From Firmicutes bacterium CAG:95 (GTDB lineage Bacteria > Bacillota > Clostridia > Lachnospirales > Lachnospiraceae), in the NCBI GenBank assembly GCA_000438155.1, contig FR902951.1:3519-10296 (forward strand): a stretch of 6,778 bases of DNA. Direction: 5' to 3'. The position numbers and the translations under genes are program-made. This document shows positions 1 through 5,331 of this stretch, piece by piece (position 1 is the first letter of the stretch; the number at the start of each line of letters is the position of its first letter). The notes below the pieces were generated by a model. The model worked only from the letters and a program-made list of their open reading frames with translations, was not told where the DNA came from and searched no databases.

Positions 1-661
1 TCCGCTCTTCCTGTGTCAGCTCATAGACCGTTTCAGATGCTTCTTTAAAGTAATGATTGTCTTGTGCAAGCATTTGTAATTCCTCCCATGTCTTTGCTTT
101 GAAGAGAGCAGCCCAGTAATCAAGCTGGTATTGTCTGTCCTCTTCGGTTGCCAAATCGATACGAGATAAGTCTAACACAGATATACGCCACTTGTCACTA
201 TATAACGTATGATTTTTCACGTTGAGAAACTGATAGGAGGAGTAGAATTCAGGATGTTCAGGAAATAAGGTATAATCCAAAAGACCGATCTGAATCACCG
301 GATGAGTAAGCTTATAATCTTCGCCCTTTTTGAGATGATCGAAATTTCGGGCAAGGTAGCTGAGAGAACGATCCTGCCAGTTGTTTAAGTTGACGACCTG
401 CATTTCGAGATTGATGATATGGTGCTGATTTAGGATCACATTTATATCCAGTACAAAAGTTTTGTTATCAATGGAATCACCCAGCCGGATGGGATTGGTA
501 ATGATTACCGAAGAAATATCGGCTTCCTTCATATGAAGCAAGGCACAGATGAGTCCCTTCAAGACAAGATTATTCCGTTGTAAAAGAGCGCGGAACAGGT
601 AATCATTTGTCATGGGTACGATTAAGGCACCACTTTGTGGAATAGATGTGTTTTTCTGCAT
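1..661 (-). CDS. Rpn family PD-(D/E)XK nuclease / putative transposase, 3' end cut by window edge
   Basis: The 220 visible codons read leftward from an ATG at 661-659, with AAGGAG at 669-674 at good spacing. The N-terminus has the family opening (MTNDYLFRALL near residue 17, where the usual form is D..FK.lf), followed by VLDINV and then INLEMQV about 10 residues later. These are the Asp and (E)xQ parts of the degenerate PD-(D/E)XK core, and DRSLSYLARNF follows them. This is the PDDEXK_2 / TIGR01784 type of recombination-promoting nuclease. Known relatives (E. coli RpnA-E) are DNA endonucleases that stimulate RecA-independent recombination and can act in phage defence. They are usually about 290-300 aa, so roughly a quarter is missing here only because the window ends. 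The visible part has no internal stops. Whether it is active or mobile is inference. Its promoter and hairpin-rich leader are listed separately. Confidence 0.88.
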   Translation of the reverse strand, partial: MQKNTSIPQSGALIVPMTNDYLFRALLQRNNLVLKGLICALLHMKEADISSVIITNPIRLGDSIDNKTFVLDINVILNQHHIINLEMQVVNLNNWQDRSLSYLARNFDHLKKGEDYKLTHPVIQIGLLDYTLFPEHPEFYSSYQFLNVKNHTLYSDKWRISVLDLSRIDLATEEDRQYQLDYWAALFKAKTWEELQMLAQDNHYFKEASETVYELTQEER

Positions 662-706
662 GAAAATTCTCCTTTGTGATGAGATAAAAATATAAGTGAA
701 ATTGTC

Positions 707-799
707 TGGCTGAATCAGCCATGGATACCACAAGGCTGTGGTATGGATATCAGGAATGAATTCCTGAATCGTGTATTATTGAGAAGATGAGAATCTTCT
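707..799 (-). promoter_or_regulatory. Hairpin-array 5' leader of the Rpn-type gene
   Basis: Four stem-loops stand in a row between the predicted start site (near 803) and the ribosome binding site. In transcript order they are: 782-788 with 793-799 (7 bp, 4-nt loop); 750-756 with 761-767 (7 bp, 4-nt loop); 725-732 with 737-744 (8 bp, 4-nt loop); and 707-712 with 716-721 (6 bp, 3-nt loop). All stems are perfect Watson-Crick pairs, and the gaps between them are 14, 5 and 3 nt. None is followed by a U-run in the minus direction, so they do not look like terminators. The shared design suggests an RNA leader for stability, translational control or protein binding, or a DNA recognition site for the nuclease. 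Both roles are inference. Confidence 0.55.
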
Positions 800-809
800 G
801 ATAGGTAGT

Positions 810-838
810 ACTATACACTACGCATTGGTAAAATGCAA
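810..838 (-). promoter_or_regulatory. Predicted sigma-A promoter of the Rpn-type gene
   Basis: On the minus strand a TATAGT -10 box (810-815) lies 17 bp from a weak TTGCAT -35 box (833-838). The -10 matches consensus at 5 of 6 positions and the -35 at 3 of 6. A start near 803 would give a leader of about 140 nt consisting almost entirely of the hairpin array. An AT-rich run at 845-880 lies just upstream and could act as an UP element. Confidence 0.4.
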
Positions 839-925
839 CAAGAAAATACTGTAAAAAAGAAATATATATATAAAAAACAACCAATTTGTGACTGATAGTA
901 ATATGTAGAAACCGGATGAGCAGAC

Positions 926-952
926 ACAGAAGGATTTAATTACAGAAGGATT
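926..952 (+). repeat. Short direct repeat, 11 bp, period 16
   Basis: ACAGAAGGATT occurs at 926-936 and again at 942-952. It lies in the non-coding stretch between the Rpn promoter and the DUF6036 fragment. No role is evident. Apart from this repeat, the promoter and the hairpins, I see nothing else supportable in 662-1010. Confidence 0.5.
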
Positions 953-1010
953 CTGCAACAATTACCATCACAACGGATACGATTCAATATAGTTGAAGGT
1001 GAGGTGCGAA

Positions 1011-1172
1011 ATGTCTGCTGATAAGCCCTTTACAAGAGAAAATCCAGACAGTTATCTAATGGAACTGGCAAAGGAATTCCGAAAGAAGAATGGAAGCAGA
1101 ATGCCGGCTGAAATTATCCTGATGGGGGGAGCGTCTATTCTTGAAGTAGTAGTGGTAATTGGACTTCCATAA
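1011..1172 (+). pseudogene. 5' fragment of a DUF6036 (nucleotidyltransferase-like) gene
   Basis: An ATG at 1011 is preceded by AAGGTGAGG (996-1004). It opens a 53-codon frame whose first ~44 residues are typical of DUF6036 proteins: MSADKPFTREN, then a YLMELAKEFRK helix, then MPAEIILMGGASIL with the GG turn at residues 39-40. In intact members this Gly-rich strand leads into an NYGFR..T.DID segment carrying the acidic nucleotidyltransferase residues, and the protein reaches roughly 180-200 aa. Here the frame changes to EVVVVIGLP and stops at 1170-1172, so everything catalytic is gone. The last codons come from the junction and from antisense of the neighbouring integrase remnant. DUF6036 proteins are related to AbiEii-type toxins, but this fragment cannot function as one. 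The family call is by recall of the conserved N-terminus. Confidence 0.72.
1143..1165. other. Rearrangement junction joining two truncated convergent genes
   Basis: DUF6036-like coding sequence on the plus strand stops being recognisable at about 1142. Recombinase-like coding sequence on the minus strand stops being recognisable at 1166. The roughly 23 bp between them (GT-rich, starting GAAGTAGTAGTGG) fits neither family. The layout is that of a deletion or rearrangement that removed both 3' ends, leaving a short filler. Confidence 0.55.
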
Positions 1173-1696
1173 ATTAATACGGTATTATTTTCCAGATCGA
1201 TATCGGATGGACACAATCCACATAGTTCGGAGATACGCATTCCGGTAGCGAACAATAATTCAATAACAGCGATGTCACGGATACAGCAGCGGAGCTGATA
1301 GGAAGAGGAAGCCTGTTTTTTCTGCTGATACATTACAGACAGGAGCTTTTGGATGGAATGAAAGGGAATTGTTTTCGGAAGAAGCTTGGCTTCCCGAAAA
1401 TGAATATCCAATTTGGCAAAGGGATTTTCGGTCAGCAGATCTTTATATTCGAGATAATGGAAGAAAGCTTTCAGGCTGGCAATTTTACGCTTGACCGTTT
1501 TCGGCTTATATTGTCTGTGCAGGAATGTGATAAAGAGATCCACGGTATTTCTTGACAGGAAATCATCTGAGCCGTTGCAAAAGTTATAGAATTGCTTTAA
1601 ATCTATCCGGTATGCTTTGATGCTTTTGGCATCAAGACGCTTGCGGTATTCGCAATATTCAAGGTATTCTGCAATATAGTTATCTAAGGTATTCAT
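1166..1696 (-). pseudogene. 3'-truncated XerC/XerD-like tyrosine recombinase
   Basis: Translation most likely starts at the ATG at 1696 (AAAGGAG at 1707-1713 on the minus strand). An in-frame ATG at 1741 lies upstream of the predicted start site and is not preferred. About 177 residues are recognisable. Residues 1-90 are the SAM-like core-binding domain, with YLEYCEYRKRLDAKSIKAYR, KTVKRKIASLKAFFHYL and the ENPF turn that closes it. Residues 105-177 begin the catalytic domain, with IRDIAVIELLFATGMRISEL holding catalytic Arg I at 153. After LENNTVLIYG the family normally continues with the K-G-x-K-E-R strand, then HxxR and the nucleophilic Tyr. Here the frame instead runs through the antisense of the DUF6036 fragment to 1052. 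With those residues absent, the protein cannot cut or join DNA. Intact relatives are about 300-330 aa. Confidence 0.85.
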
Positions 1697-1726
1697 AAGA
1701 AATGTACTCCTTTGCTTTTTGCATAT

Positions 1727-1755
1727 ATTATGATTGTCCAAGAGGAACTTGTCTA
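1727..1755 (-). promoter_or_regulatory. Predicted sigma-A promoter of the recombinase remnant
   Basis: On the minus strand TAGACA (1750-1755) and CATAAT (1727-1732) are separated by exactly 17 bp, each 5 of 6 against consensus. Transcription would start near 1720, about 24 nt before the ATG at 1696, which supports that ATG over the one at 1741. Confidence 0.5.
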
Positions 1756-1792
1756 TTTACGGATTCCTTATTGACAATGGGAAACACAAAAT

Positions 1793-1824
1793 AAATATAT
1801 GGAACATGAGAAAAATATATGGAA
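1793..1824 (+). repeat. 12-bp direct repeat, period 20
   Basis: AAATATATGGAA is present at 1793-1804 and 1813-1824, in the AT-rich divergent gap between the recombinase remnant and the glycosyltransferase. A TTGACA lies just upstream at 1771-1776, but no convincing -10 box follows it. Confidence 0.5.
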
Positions 1825-1860
1825 ATTAAACCCAAAACTTTAAATTCCTCAAGTATTAAT

Positions 1861-1889
1861 TTGTAAATTTATGAATTCAACGGTATAAT
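1861..1889 (+). promoter_or_regulatory. Predicted sigma-A promoter of the glycosyltransferase gene
   Basis: TTGTAA (1861-1866), a 17-bp spacer and a perfect TATAAT (1884-1889) stand about 55 bp before the glycosyltransferase ATG. The start would fall near 1896. Confidence 0.55.
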
Positions 1890-1944
1890 AAGAAAATCAG
1901 AAACAGTGAAATATATAGATTATAGAAAATTTTGAGGTTTTTAT

Positions 1945-2730
1945 ATGATCAGTATTATTGTGCCGGTGTACAATGCAGCAAACTATATCGAAGAGACCAT
2001 TAAAACAGTGGTTAATCAGACGTATCAGGACTGGGAGCTTCTGCTTGTGGATGATTGCTCCAGAGATGGCAGTACGGAAGTGATCCGGGCGGCAATCAAC
2101 CACTATGAACAGGAAGGAGTTGCGAAGGGACGTATCCGGCTGATTTTGAAACAACAGAATGAGGGTGCAGCCAAAGCACGTAATACGGGCATTAGGGAGG
2201 CCCACGGGCGATACATTGCGTTCCTTGATGCAGATGACCTCTGGTATCCGGATAAGCTGCTTAAGGAGCTTGCTTTCATGCAGCAGAATGAGGCGGCCTT
2301 TGTATATTGCTCCTATCAGTTTGGAGACGAAAACGCAGTTCCTACCGGTAAGACAGTCCGGGTGCAAAGAACACTTACCTATAAGGAAGCATTGTCAAGG
2401 ACCATTATCTTTACATCGACAGTTTTGATTGATACGCAGAAAGTAGATCGTGAGCTTATTCTGATGCCGGATATTCCATCGGAGGATACGGCAACCTGGT
2501 GGAGAATTTTACAGAGTGGAATTACGGCCTGTGGCTTGGATGAATTGCTGGTAATTTACAGGCGTCCTGCCCATTCCCTTTCTGCCAATAAGGGCAAAGC
2601 GGTAAAAAGAATCTGGGGACTTTACCGGCAGATTGCGGGGCTTAATGTATTTGCATCTGCCTATTATATGATTGGATGGGCATTTCGTGCGACAATGCGC
2701 AGAGTGATTAAGAATAAGAAAACTGTTTGA
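1945..2730 (+). CDS. Family 2 glycosyltransferase, TuaG-like
   Basis: This 261-aa protein transfers a sugar from a nucleotide-activated donor to a growing surface glycan, at the inner face of the membrane. The GT-A fold is clear. Residues 2-12 (ISIIVPVYNAA) form the first beta strand and NQTYQDWELLLVDD ends in the Asp pair 36-37 that contacts the nucleotide. NEGAAKARNTGI is at 72-83, and the metal-binding DADD is at 95-98. The acceptor-side acidic pair ED at 180-181 precedes TATWWRILQSG, and GLDELLVIYR and SLSANK follow. This layout matches the TuaG-type (teichuronic acid) subfamily in motif order and length, but the sugar and polymer are unknown. The start follows a modest GAGG (1934-1937). 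No other glycan genes are visible, so it is either a single-gene unit or an orphan of a larger locus. The next operon's promoter begins inside its stop codon. Confidence 0.88.
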   Translation: MISIIVPVYNAANYIEETIKTVVNQTYQDWELLLVDDCSRDGSTEVIRAAINHYEQEGVAKGRIRLILKQQNEGAAKARNTGIREAHGRYIAFLDADDLWYPDKLLKELAFMQQNEAAFVYCSYQFGDENAVPTGKTVRVQRTLTYKEALSRTIIFTSTVLIDTQKVDRELILMPDIPSEDTATWWRILQSGITACGLDELLVIYRRPAHSLSANKGKAVKRIWGLYRQIAGLNVFASAYYMIGWAFRATMRRVIKNKKTV

Positions 2731-2754
2731 CAAAACCTGATACGTGTTTATAAT
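2727..2754 (+). promoter_or_regulatory. Consensus sigma-A promoter of the lrgAB operon
   Basis: A perfect TTGACA (2727-2732) and a perfect TATAAT (2749-2754) are separated by 16 bp. The -35 box overlaps the TGA stop of the glycosyltransferase. The predicted start is near 2761. A promoter this strong would be expected to need repression, which fits the palindrome immediately downstream. Confidence 0.8.
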
Positions 2755-2786
2755 AATTGGTGGCACTTCAATTGGTGCTACCAATT
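2755..2786 (+). promoter_or_regulatory. FadR/GntR-type operator over the lrgAB transcription start
   Basis: A perfect palindrome AATTGGT-GCT-ACCAATT lies at 2770-2786, about +10 to +26 from the predicted start. Its TGGT-N3-ACCA core is the known operator form of FadR-subfamily GntR repressors (PdhR, LldR, FadR). Another AATTGGT half-site lies at 2755-2761, directly after the -10 box, so the half-site occurs three times in 32 bp. The whole segment can also pair as a 12-bp inverted repeat (2755-2766 with 2775-2786, one G-T pair). A terminator is less likely because the T-run is short and the left arm begins before the predicted start. The neighbouring regulator at 3979-4695 is the natural candidate to bind it. 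Confidence 0.7.
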
Positions 2787-2805
2787 TTAACTTTGTGAGG
2801 AAAAG

Positions 2806-3177
2806 ATGATGAAGTATGTCAAACAGTTTTTTATTATTCTACTGATCTCCTTTGTGGGAGAGCTCTTTAAGTATCTGATTCCGTTACCCATTCCGGCCAG
2901 TATCTATGGCATGGTGATTTTGTTCATTGGATTGATGACTGGTCTGATCAGGCTGGATGATGTGAAGGATGTGGGAAAGTTTCTGATTGAAATTATGCCG
3001 TTGATGTTTATCCCGGCAGGCGTTGGACTGATTGAAAGCTGGGGAACGTTAAAGCCCGTGCTTCTTCCGGTCTGTGTGATTACGGTTGTTGCTATTGTGA
3101 CCGTCATGGTGGTAACAGGAAAGCTGTCACAGTGGATGATCCGCAGGGAGAAAAAGGGAGGCAGTGACCATGAATAG
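2806..3177 (+). CDS. lrgA: LrgA/CidA family membrane protein (PftA-like)
   Basis: This 123-aa integral membrane protein has about four helices (residues ~6-24, 29-49, 58-77 and 84-106). It carries the CidA/LrgA signature: PLPIPASIYGM at 26-36, the RLDDVKDVGKFLIEIMPLMF stretch at 49-68 and IPAGVGLIESW at 69-79, with a charged C-terminal tail in the cytoplasm. The family was first described as holin-like modulators of murein hydrolase activity. In Bacillus subtilis (PftA/PftB) and Streptococcus mutans the pair imports pyruvate. ATG codons at 2806 and 2809 are both possible, with GAGG at 2797-2800 giving 5 or 8 nt spacing. It is the first gene of the operon, and its 3' end overlaps lrgB, typical of translational coupling of a two-component membrane complex. 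The substrate here is inferred. Confidence 0.92.
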   Translation: MMKYVKQFFIILLISFVGELFKYLIPLPIPASIYGMVILFIGLMTGLIRLDDVKDVGKFLIEIMPLMFIPAGVGLIESWGTLKPVLLPVCVITVVAIVTVMVVTGKLSQWMIRREKKGGSDHE

Positions 3178-3862
3178 TTTTTTTGAAGAATCCATGTTTG
3201 CAGGAGTGACGTTAAGTATTATTGCCTATCTGATTGGGGCAATATTAAAAAAGAAATTTAAACTGGGTATTTTTAATCCGCTTCTGATTGCTATTGTGGT
3301 ATCTATTGTTTTTCTGGCAGTGGGAAATATTGATTACGAAGTTTATAATGAGGGTGCAAAGTTCTTAAGCTGGCTGTTGACACCGGCAACGGTATGTCTG
3401 GCAATTCCGCTTTATGAGCAGTGGGATCTGTTGAAACACAATCATAAGGCAGTTCTGCTTGGACTGACTGCCGGAGTGGTGACCAGCCTTGTTACGGTAC
3501 TCGTTCTTTCCCTGTTGCTGGGATTATCCCATGAAGAATATGTCACGATGCTTCCGAAGTCCATTACGACAGCGATCGGCATGGGTGTATCAGAAGAATT
3601 GGGCGGTTATGTGACGATTACGGTTGCAGTAATTATTGTTACCGGAGTGCTTGGTAATATGTTCGGAGAACTGATCTGTAAGGTATTTAAGATTGAAGAG
3701 CCGATTTCGAAGGGGCTTGCATTTGGCTCGGCAGCACATGCGATCGGAACAGCAAAGGCTATGGAGATTGGTGAGATTGAAGGAGCAATGAGCAGCCTGG
3801 CAATTGCAGTATCGGGAATCCTCACAGTGATTTTGTCATCTGTATTTGCGCATTTCTTATAA
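3170..3862 (+). CDS. lrgB: LrgB/CidB family membrane protein (PftB-like)
   Basis: This 230-aa polytopic membrane protein is the partner of LrgA. Landmarks of the LrgB family (numbered from this ATG) are the first helix after MNSFFEESMFAGVTLS, the LLTPATVCLAIPLYEQ segment at 69-84, the highly conserved PKSITTAIGMGVSEELGG at 129-146, and SAAHAIGTAKAMEIGE at 187-202, then a last hydrophobic helix. Length is normal for the family. I chose the ATG at 3170 because GGGAGG (3156-3161) sits 8 nt before it. A GTG at 3164 is in frame but only 2 nt from that site. The gene overlaps lrgA by 8 bp, so the two are almost certainly translated together. By analogy with PftAB and plant PLGG1, the complex probably moves a small 2- or 3-carbon acid (pyruvate, lactate or glycolate). 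No LytST two-component pair, the usual regulator of lrgAB in Bacilli, is visible in the window. Confidence 0.92.
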   Translation: MNSFFEESMFAGVTLSIIAYLIGAILKKKFKLGIFNPLLIAIVVSIVFLAVGNIDYEVYNEGAKFLSWLLTPATVCLAIPLYEQWDLLKHNHKAVLLGLTAGVVTSLVTVLVLSLLLGLSHEEYVTMLPKSITTAIGMGVSEELGGYVTITVAVIIVTGVLGNMFGELICKVFKIEEPISKGLAFGSAAHAIGTAKAMEIGEIEGAMSSLAIAVSGILTVILSSVFAHFL

Positions 3863-3892
3863 AGAGGCAAAGAAAAGCCATATGGAAATGTT

Positions 3893-3921
3893 TTGACAGA
3901 TGATGGGTAGAGGAAAATATT
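3893..3921 (+). promoter_or_regulatory. Possible weak promoter of the GntR-type regulator gene
   Basis: A perfect TTGACA (3893-3898) is followed after 17 bp by AATATT (3916-3921), a poor -10 box. The 116-bp gap after lrgB has no clear terminator and no TGGT-N3-ACCA palindrome. The regulator could therefore be read through from the lrgAB promoter, from this weak promoter, or from both. Confidence 0.25.
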
Positions 3922-3978
3922 GGGATAAAAGTGTGATAAGAAAAACGATATGATGAGAAAATAAAAATATAACTGTGA

Positions 3979-4695
3979 ATGAATATAGTTAAGAAATATG
4001 TGGGTAAAGGGAAAAGGAAAACTACAATCGGAATGGAAAGGGAACAGACAACTTTAGAATATGAAAAAGCAATTCAATATATTGATCAGTTAATTCAGCA
4101 GGGTGATCTGCAGATCGGAAGCAAACTGCCAACAGAACGGGCCATTGCAGAAGAACTGGGAATCGGACGGAACTCAACACGTGAGGCGTTGAGTATTCTA
4201 CACGGTATGGGAATGATTGAACGCGTTCAGGGATCCGGAAATTATATTTCGAAGGATGCCGGAGGCTCCATTCACAGGATCCTTAGGATGATGCTGGCGC
4301 TTGGAACTATTACGGGGAAAGAGATTGCAGACTTCAGGTGTATGATGGAAAAAGCAGTCTGCCTTGATCTGCTTGAACGGGGATTAAGTGAAGAACAGCA
4401 GACTTATTTTGAAAAGCTTTTACAGGGAATGGAAGCTGCGTTTACAGAGGAATTTTTAGAGCTCGATAAAACGTTTCATGAGCAGCTCATTTGTGCAACT
4501 GGGAATCCTCTGTTTATTCTGCTTCTGGAATCGGTATCGAAGCTGTATCAGGAGCAGATCGCATGCGTCCTGCAACAGGCCGATGAGAACGGGAGAGGAG
4601 AACTTTTGACACAACACTGGGTAATTTATAACCATTTAATGCAAAAAGATAAGGAAGCAATGCTCGAAGCTATTGACCGCCACTACACCCGATGA
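3979..4695 (+). CDS. FadR-subfamily GntR transcriptional regulator (FCD effector domain)
   Basis: This 238-aa DNA-binding repressor or activator probably controls lrgAB. The winged helix (residues ~27-91) has the GntR signature: KLPTERAIAEELGIGRNS, TREALSILHGMGMIERV, then the GSGNYI wing. The C-terminal FCD domain (~113-238) keeps the DFRCMMEKAV opening and all four expected metal ligands: D163 and H167 (LDKTFHEQL), H213 (QHWVIY) and H235 (DRHYTR). In FCD proteins a metal there binds carboxylate effectors, which fits control of an organic-acid transporter. Neither start is certain. The ATG at 3979 has no obvious ribosome binding site. An ATG at 4033 (residue 19) follows AAGGA at 14-nt spacing and would remove a Lys-rich tail outside the conserved domain. 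The protein ends three residues after the last ligand, shorter than usual, right where a repeat element begins. Confidence 0.88.
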   Translation: MNIVKKYVGKGKRKTTIGMEREQTTLEYEKAIQYIDQLIQQGDLQIGSKLPTERAIAEELGIGRNSTREALSILHGMGMIERVQGSGNYISKDAGGSIHRILRMMLALGTITGKEIADFRCMMEKAVCLDLLERGLSEEQQTYFEKLLQGMEAAFTEEFLELDKTFHEQLICATGNPLFILLLESVSKLYQEQIACVLQQADENGRGELLTQHWVIYNHLMQKDKEAMLEAIDRHYTR

Positions 4696-4697
4696 TA

Positions 4698-4759
4698 TAG
4701 TAAGCGCAAGAGGAAAATAAGCGTCTGCGAAGCAGACATTTATTTTACTGCGCTTACTA
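4698..4759. repeat. 62-bp palindromic repeat unit with GAA triloop
   Basis: The arms TAGTAAGCGCA (4698-4708) and TGCGCTTACTA (4749-4759) are perfect complements. Inside them AAAATAA (4714-4720) pairs with TTATTTT (4740-4746), and GTCTGC (4723-4728) pairs with GCAGAC (4732-4737) around a GAA loop. The tip contains GCGAAGC, the heptamer known to form an exceptionally stable DNA mini-hairpin. It starts 3 bp after the stop codon of the GntR-type regulator. The design resembles REP/MITE-type non-autonomous elements rather than a terminator, as there is no T-run after it. Confidence 0.7.
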
Positions 4760-4763
4760 ACGA

Positions 4764-4810
4764 ACATGCGTCTGACGAAGTCAGACAGAGAGTGTGAAAC
4801 ACGGGCATGT
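4764..4810. repeat. Branched hairpin module with two more GAA triloops
   Basis: ACATGC (4764-4769) pairs with GCATGT (4805-4810) and encloses two further hairpins. One is GTCTGAC (4770-4776) with GTCAGAC (4780-4786), and the other is GTGT (4792-4795) with ACAC (4799-4802). Both have the loop GAA, like the palindrome just upstream. The segment could fold as a three-way junction in single-stranded DNA or RNA. Confidence 0.6.
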
Positions 4811-4823
4811 GAGTATAAAAACG

Positions 4824-4853
4824 GCGCAAGAGGAAAATAAGCGTCTGCGAAGC
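4824..4853. repeat. 30-bp direct repeat copy (matches 4704-4733)
   Basis: Thirty bases, beginning GCGCAAGAGG and ending TGCGAAGC, are identical at 4704-4733 and 4824-4853, exactly 120 bp apart. The second copy carries the left arm and mini-hairpin tip but lacks the right arm, so it looks like a truncated second unit. After it the sequence returns to an ordinary AT-rich leader for the next gene. Confidence 0.8.
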
Positions 4854-4899
4854 TTAAGGGGAAATAATTAAAAGTAGTTGGGCGAAAACGGGGGAATAT

Positions 4900-5319
4900 A
4901 TGGAAAATAAAATCAAGGAAACGGAAAACGGAATTGTTGTCACTCCGGATCAGGCATCGATAGAAGTGGTAGCTTCTTATGTAGAGGAAACATTGGAAAA
5001 GTCCGAGGTTGCCATGAGGGACAGTTATAAAATAAATATTGCACTGGATGAATTGTATTCGAATATCGTTCGGTACAGTGGTGCCAGTGAAGCAAAGGTG
5101 AGCTGTGTTGTGGATGAACACACCGTGACGCTTCACCTGCAGGATAATGGAGTTCCATTTGATCCGACTGCGAAGGAAGATGCAGATATGGAACAGCTTG
5201 CGGAAGAGGAACAGATTGGTGGACGCGGTATTTTTCTGGTAAAAAAGCTGATGTCCAAGATGACGTATTGCTATGAGAATGGATATAATGAGCTGACAGT
5301 AAAACTTCAAAGAATGTAA
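4900..5319 (+). CDS. RsbW/SpoIIAB-like ATP-binding protein (HATPase_c_2)
   Basis: This 139-aa soluble protein has the GHKL ATPase fold of anti-sigma serine kinases. The N-box is ELYSNIVRYSG at 51-61 (E51 and N55 being the catalytic and Mg-binding residues). The G1 box is DNGVPFDP at 82-89, and the G2 box is GGRGIFLVKKLMSKM at 107-121, with the terminal NELTVKL strand. Length is normal for the family (about 135-150 aa). Members bind and inhibit a sigma factor and phosphorylate an anti-anti-sigma STAS protein, though many clostridial copies have unknown partners. No STAS, sigma or PP2C phosphatase gene is visible here, so its target is unknown. The ATG at 4900 follows a GGGGGA run (4890-4895). 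The gene is followed 12 bp later by an HTH gene and is probably co-transcribed with it. Confidence 0.85.
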   Translation: MENKIKETENGIVVTPDQASIEVVASYVEETLEKSEVAMRDSYKINIALDELYSNIVRYSGASEAKVSCVVDEHTVTLHLQDNGVPFDPTAKEDADMEQLAEEEQIGGRGIFLVKKLMSKMTYCYENGYNELTVKLQRM

Positions 5320-5331
5320 GGAGAATGCACA

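Noticed and set aside
707..799. CRISPR-like array or tandem duplication for the four hairpins
   Set aside because: Stem sequences are all different and no direct repeat or spacer pattern exists. Only the folding pattern recurs.
1052..1165. C-terminal 38 codons of the open recombinase frame
   Set aside because: Low-complexity tail that is the antisense of the DUF6036 fragment and junction, not recombinase sequence.
1771..1800. Perfect TTGACA at 1771-1776 as a second glycosyltransferase promoter
   Set aside because: No acceptable -10 box at 16-18 bp spacing, and a better promoter exists at 1861-1889.
1897..2367. 156-codon minus-strand frame inside the glycosyltransferase gene, and similar frames at 2509-2784, 2904-3107, 3607-3870 and 6077-6346
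   Set aside because: Antisense shadows of well-supported genes without ribosome binding sites or recognisable domains.
2755..2790. Inverted repeat before lrgA as an intrinsic terminator of the glycosyltransferase gene
   Set aside because: The following T-run is only about four bases. The perfect 7-3-7 TGGT-N3-ACCA form next to a consensus promoter fits an operator better.
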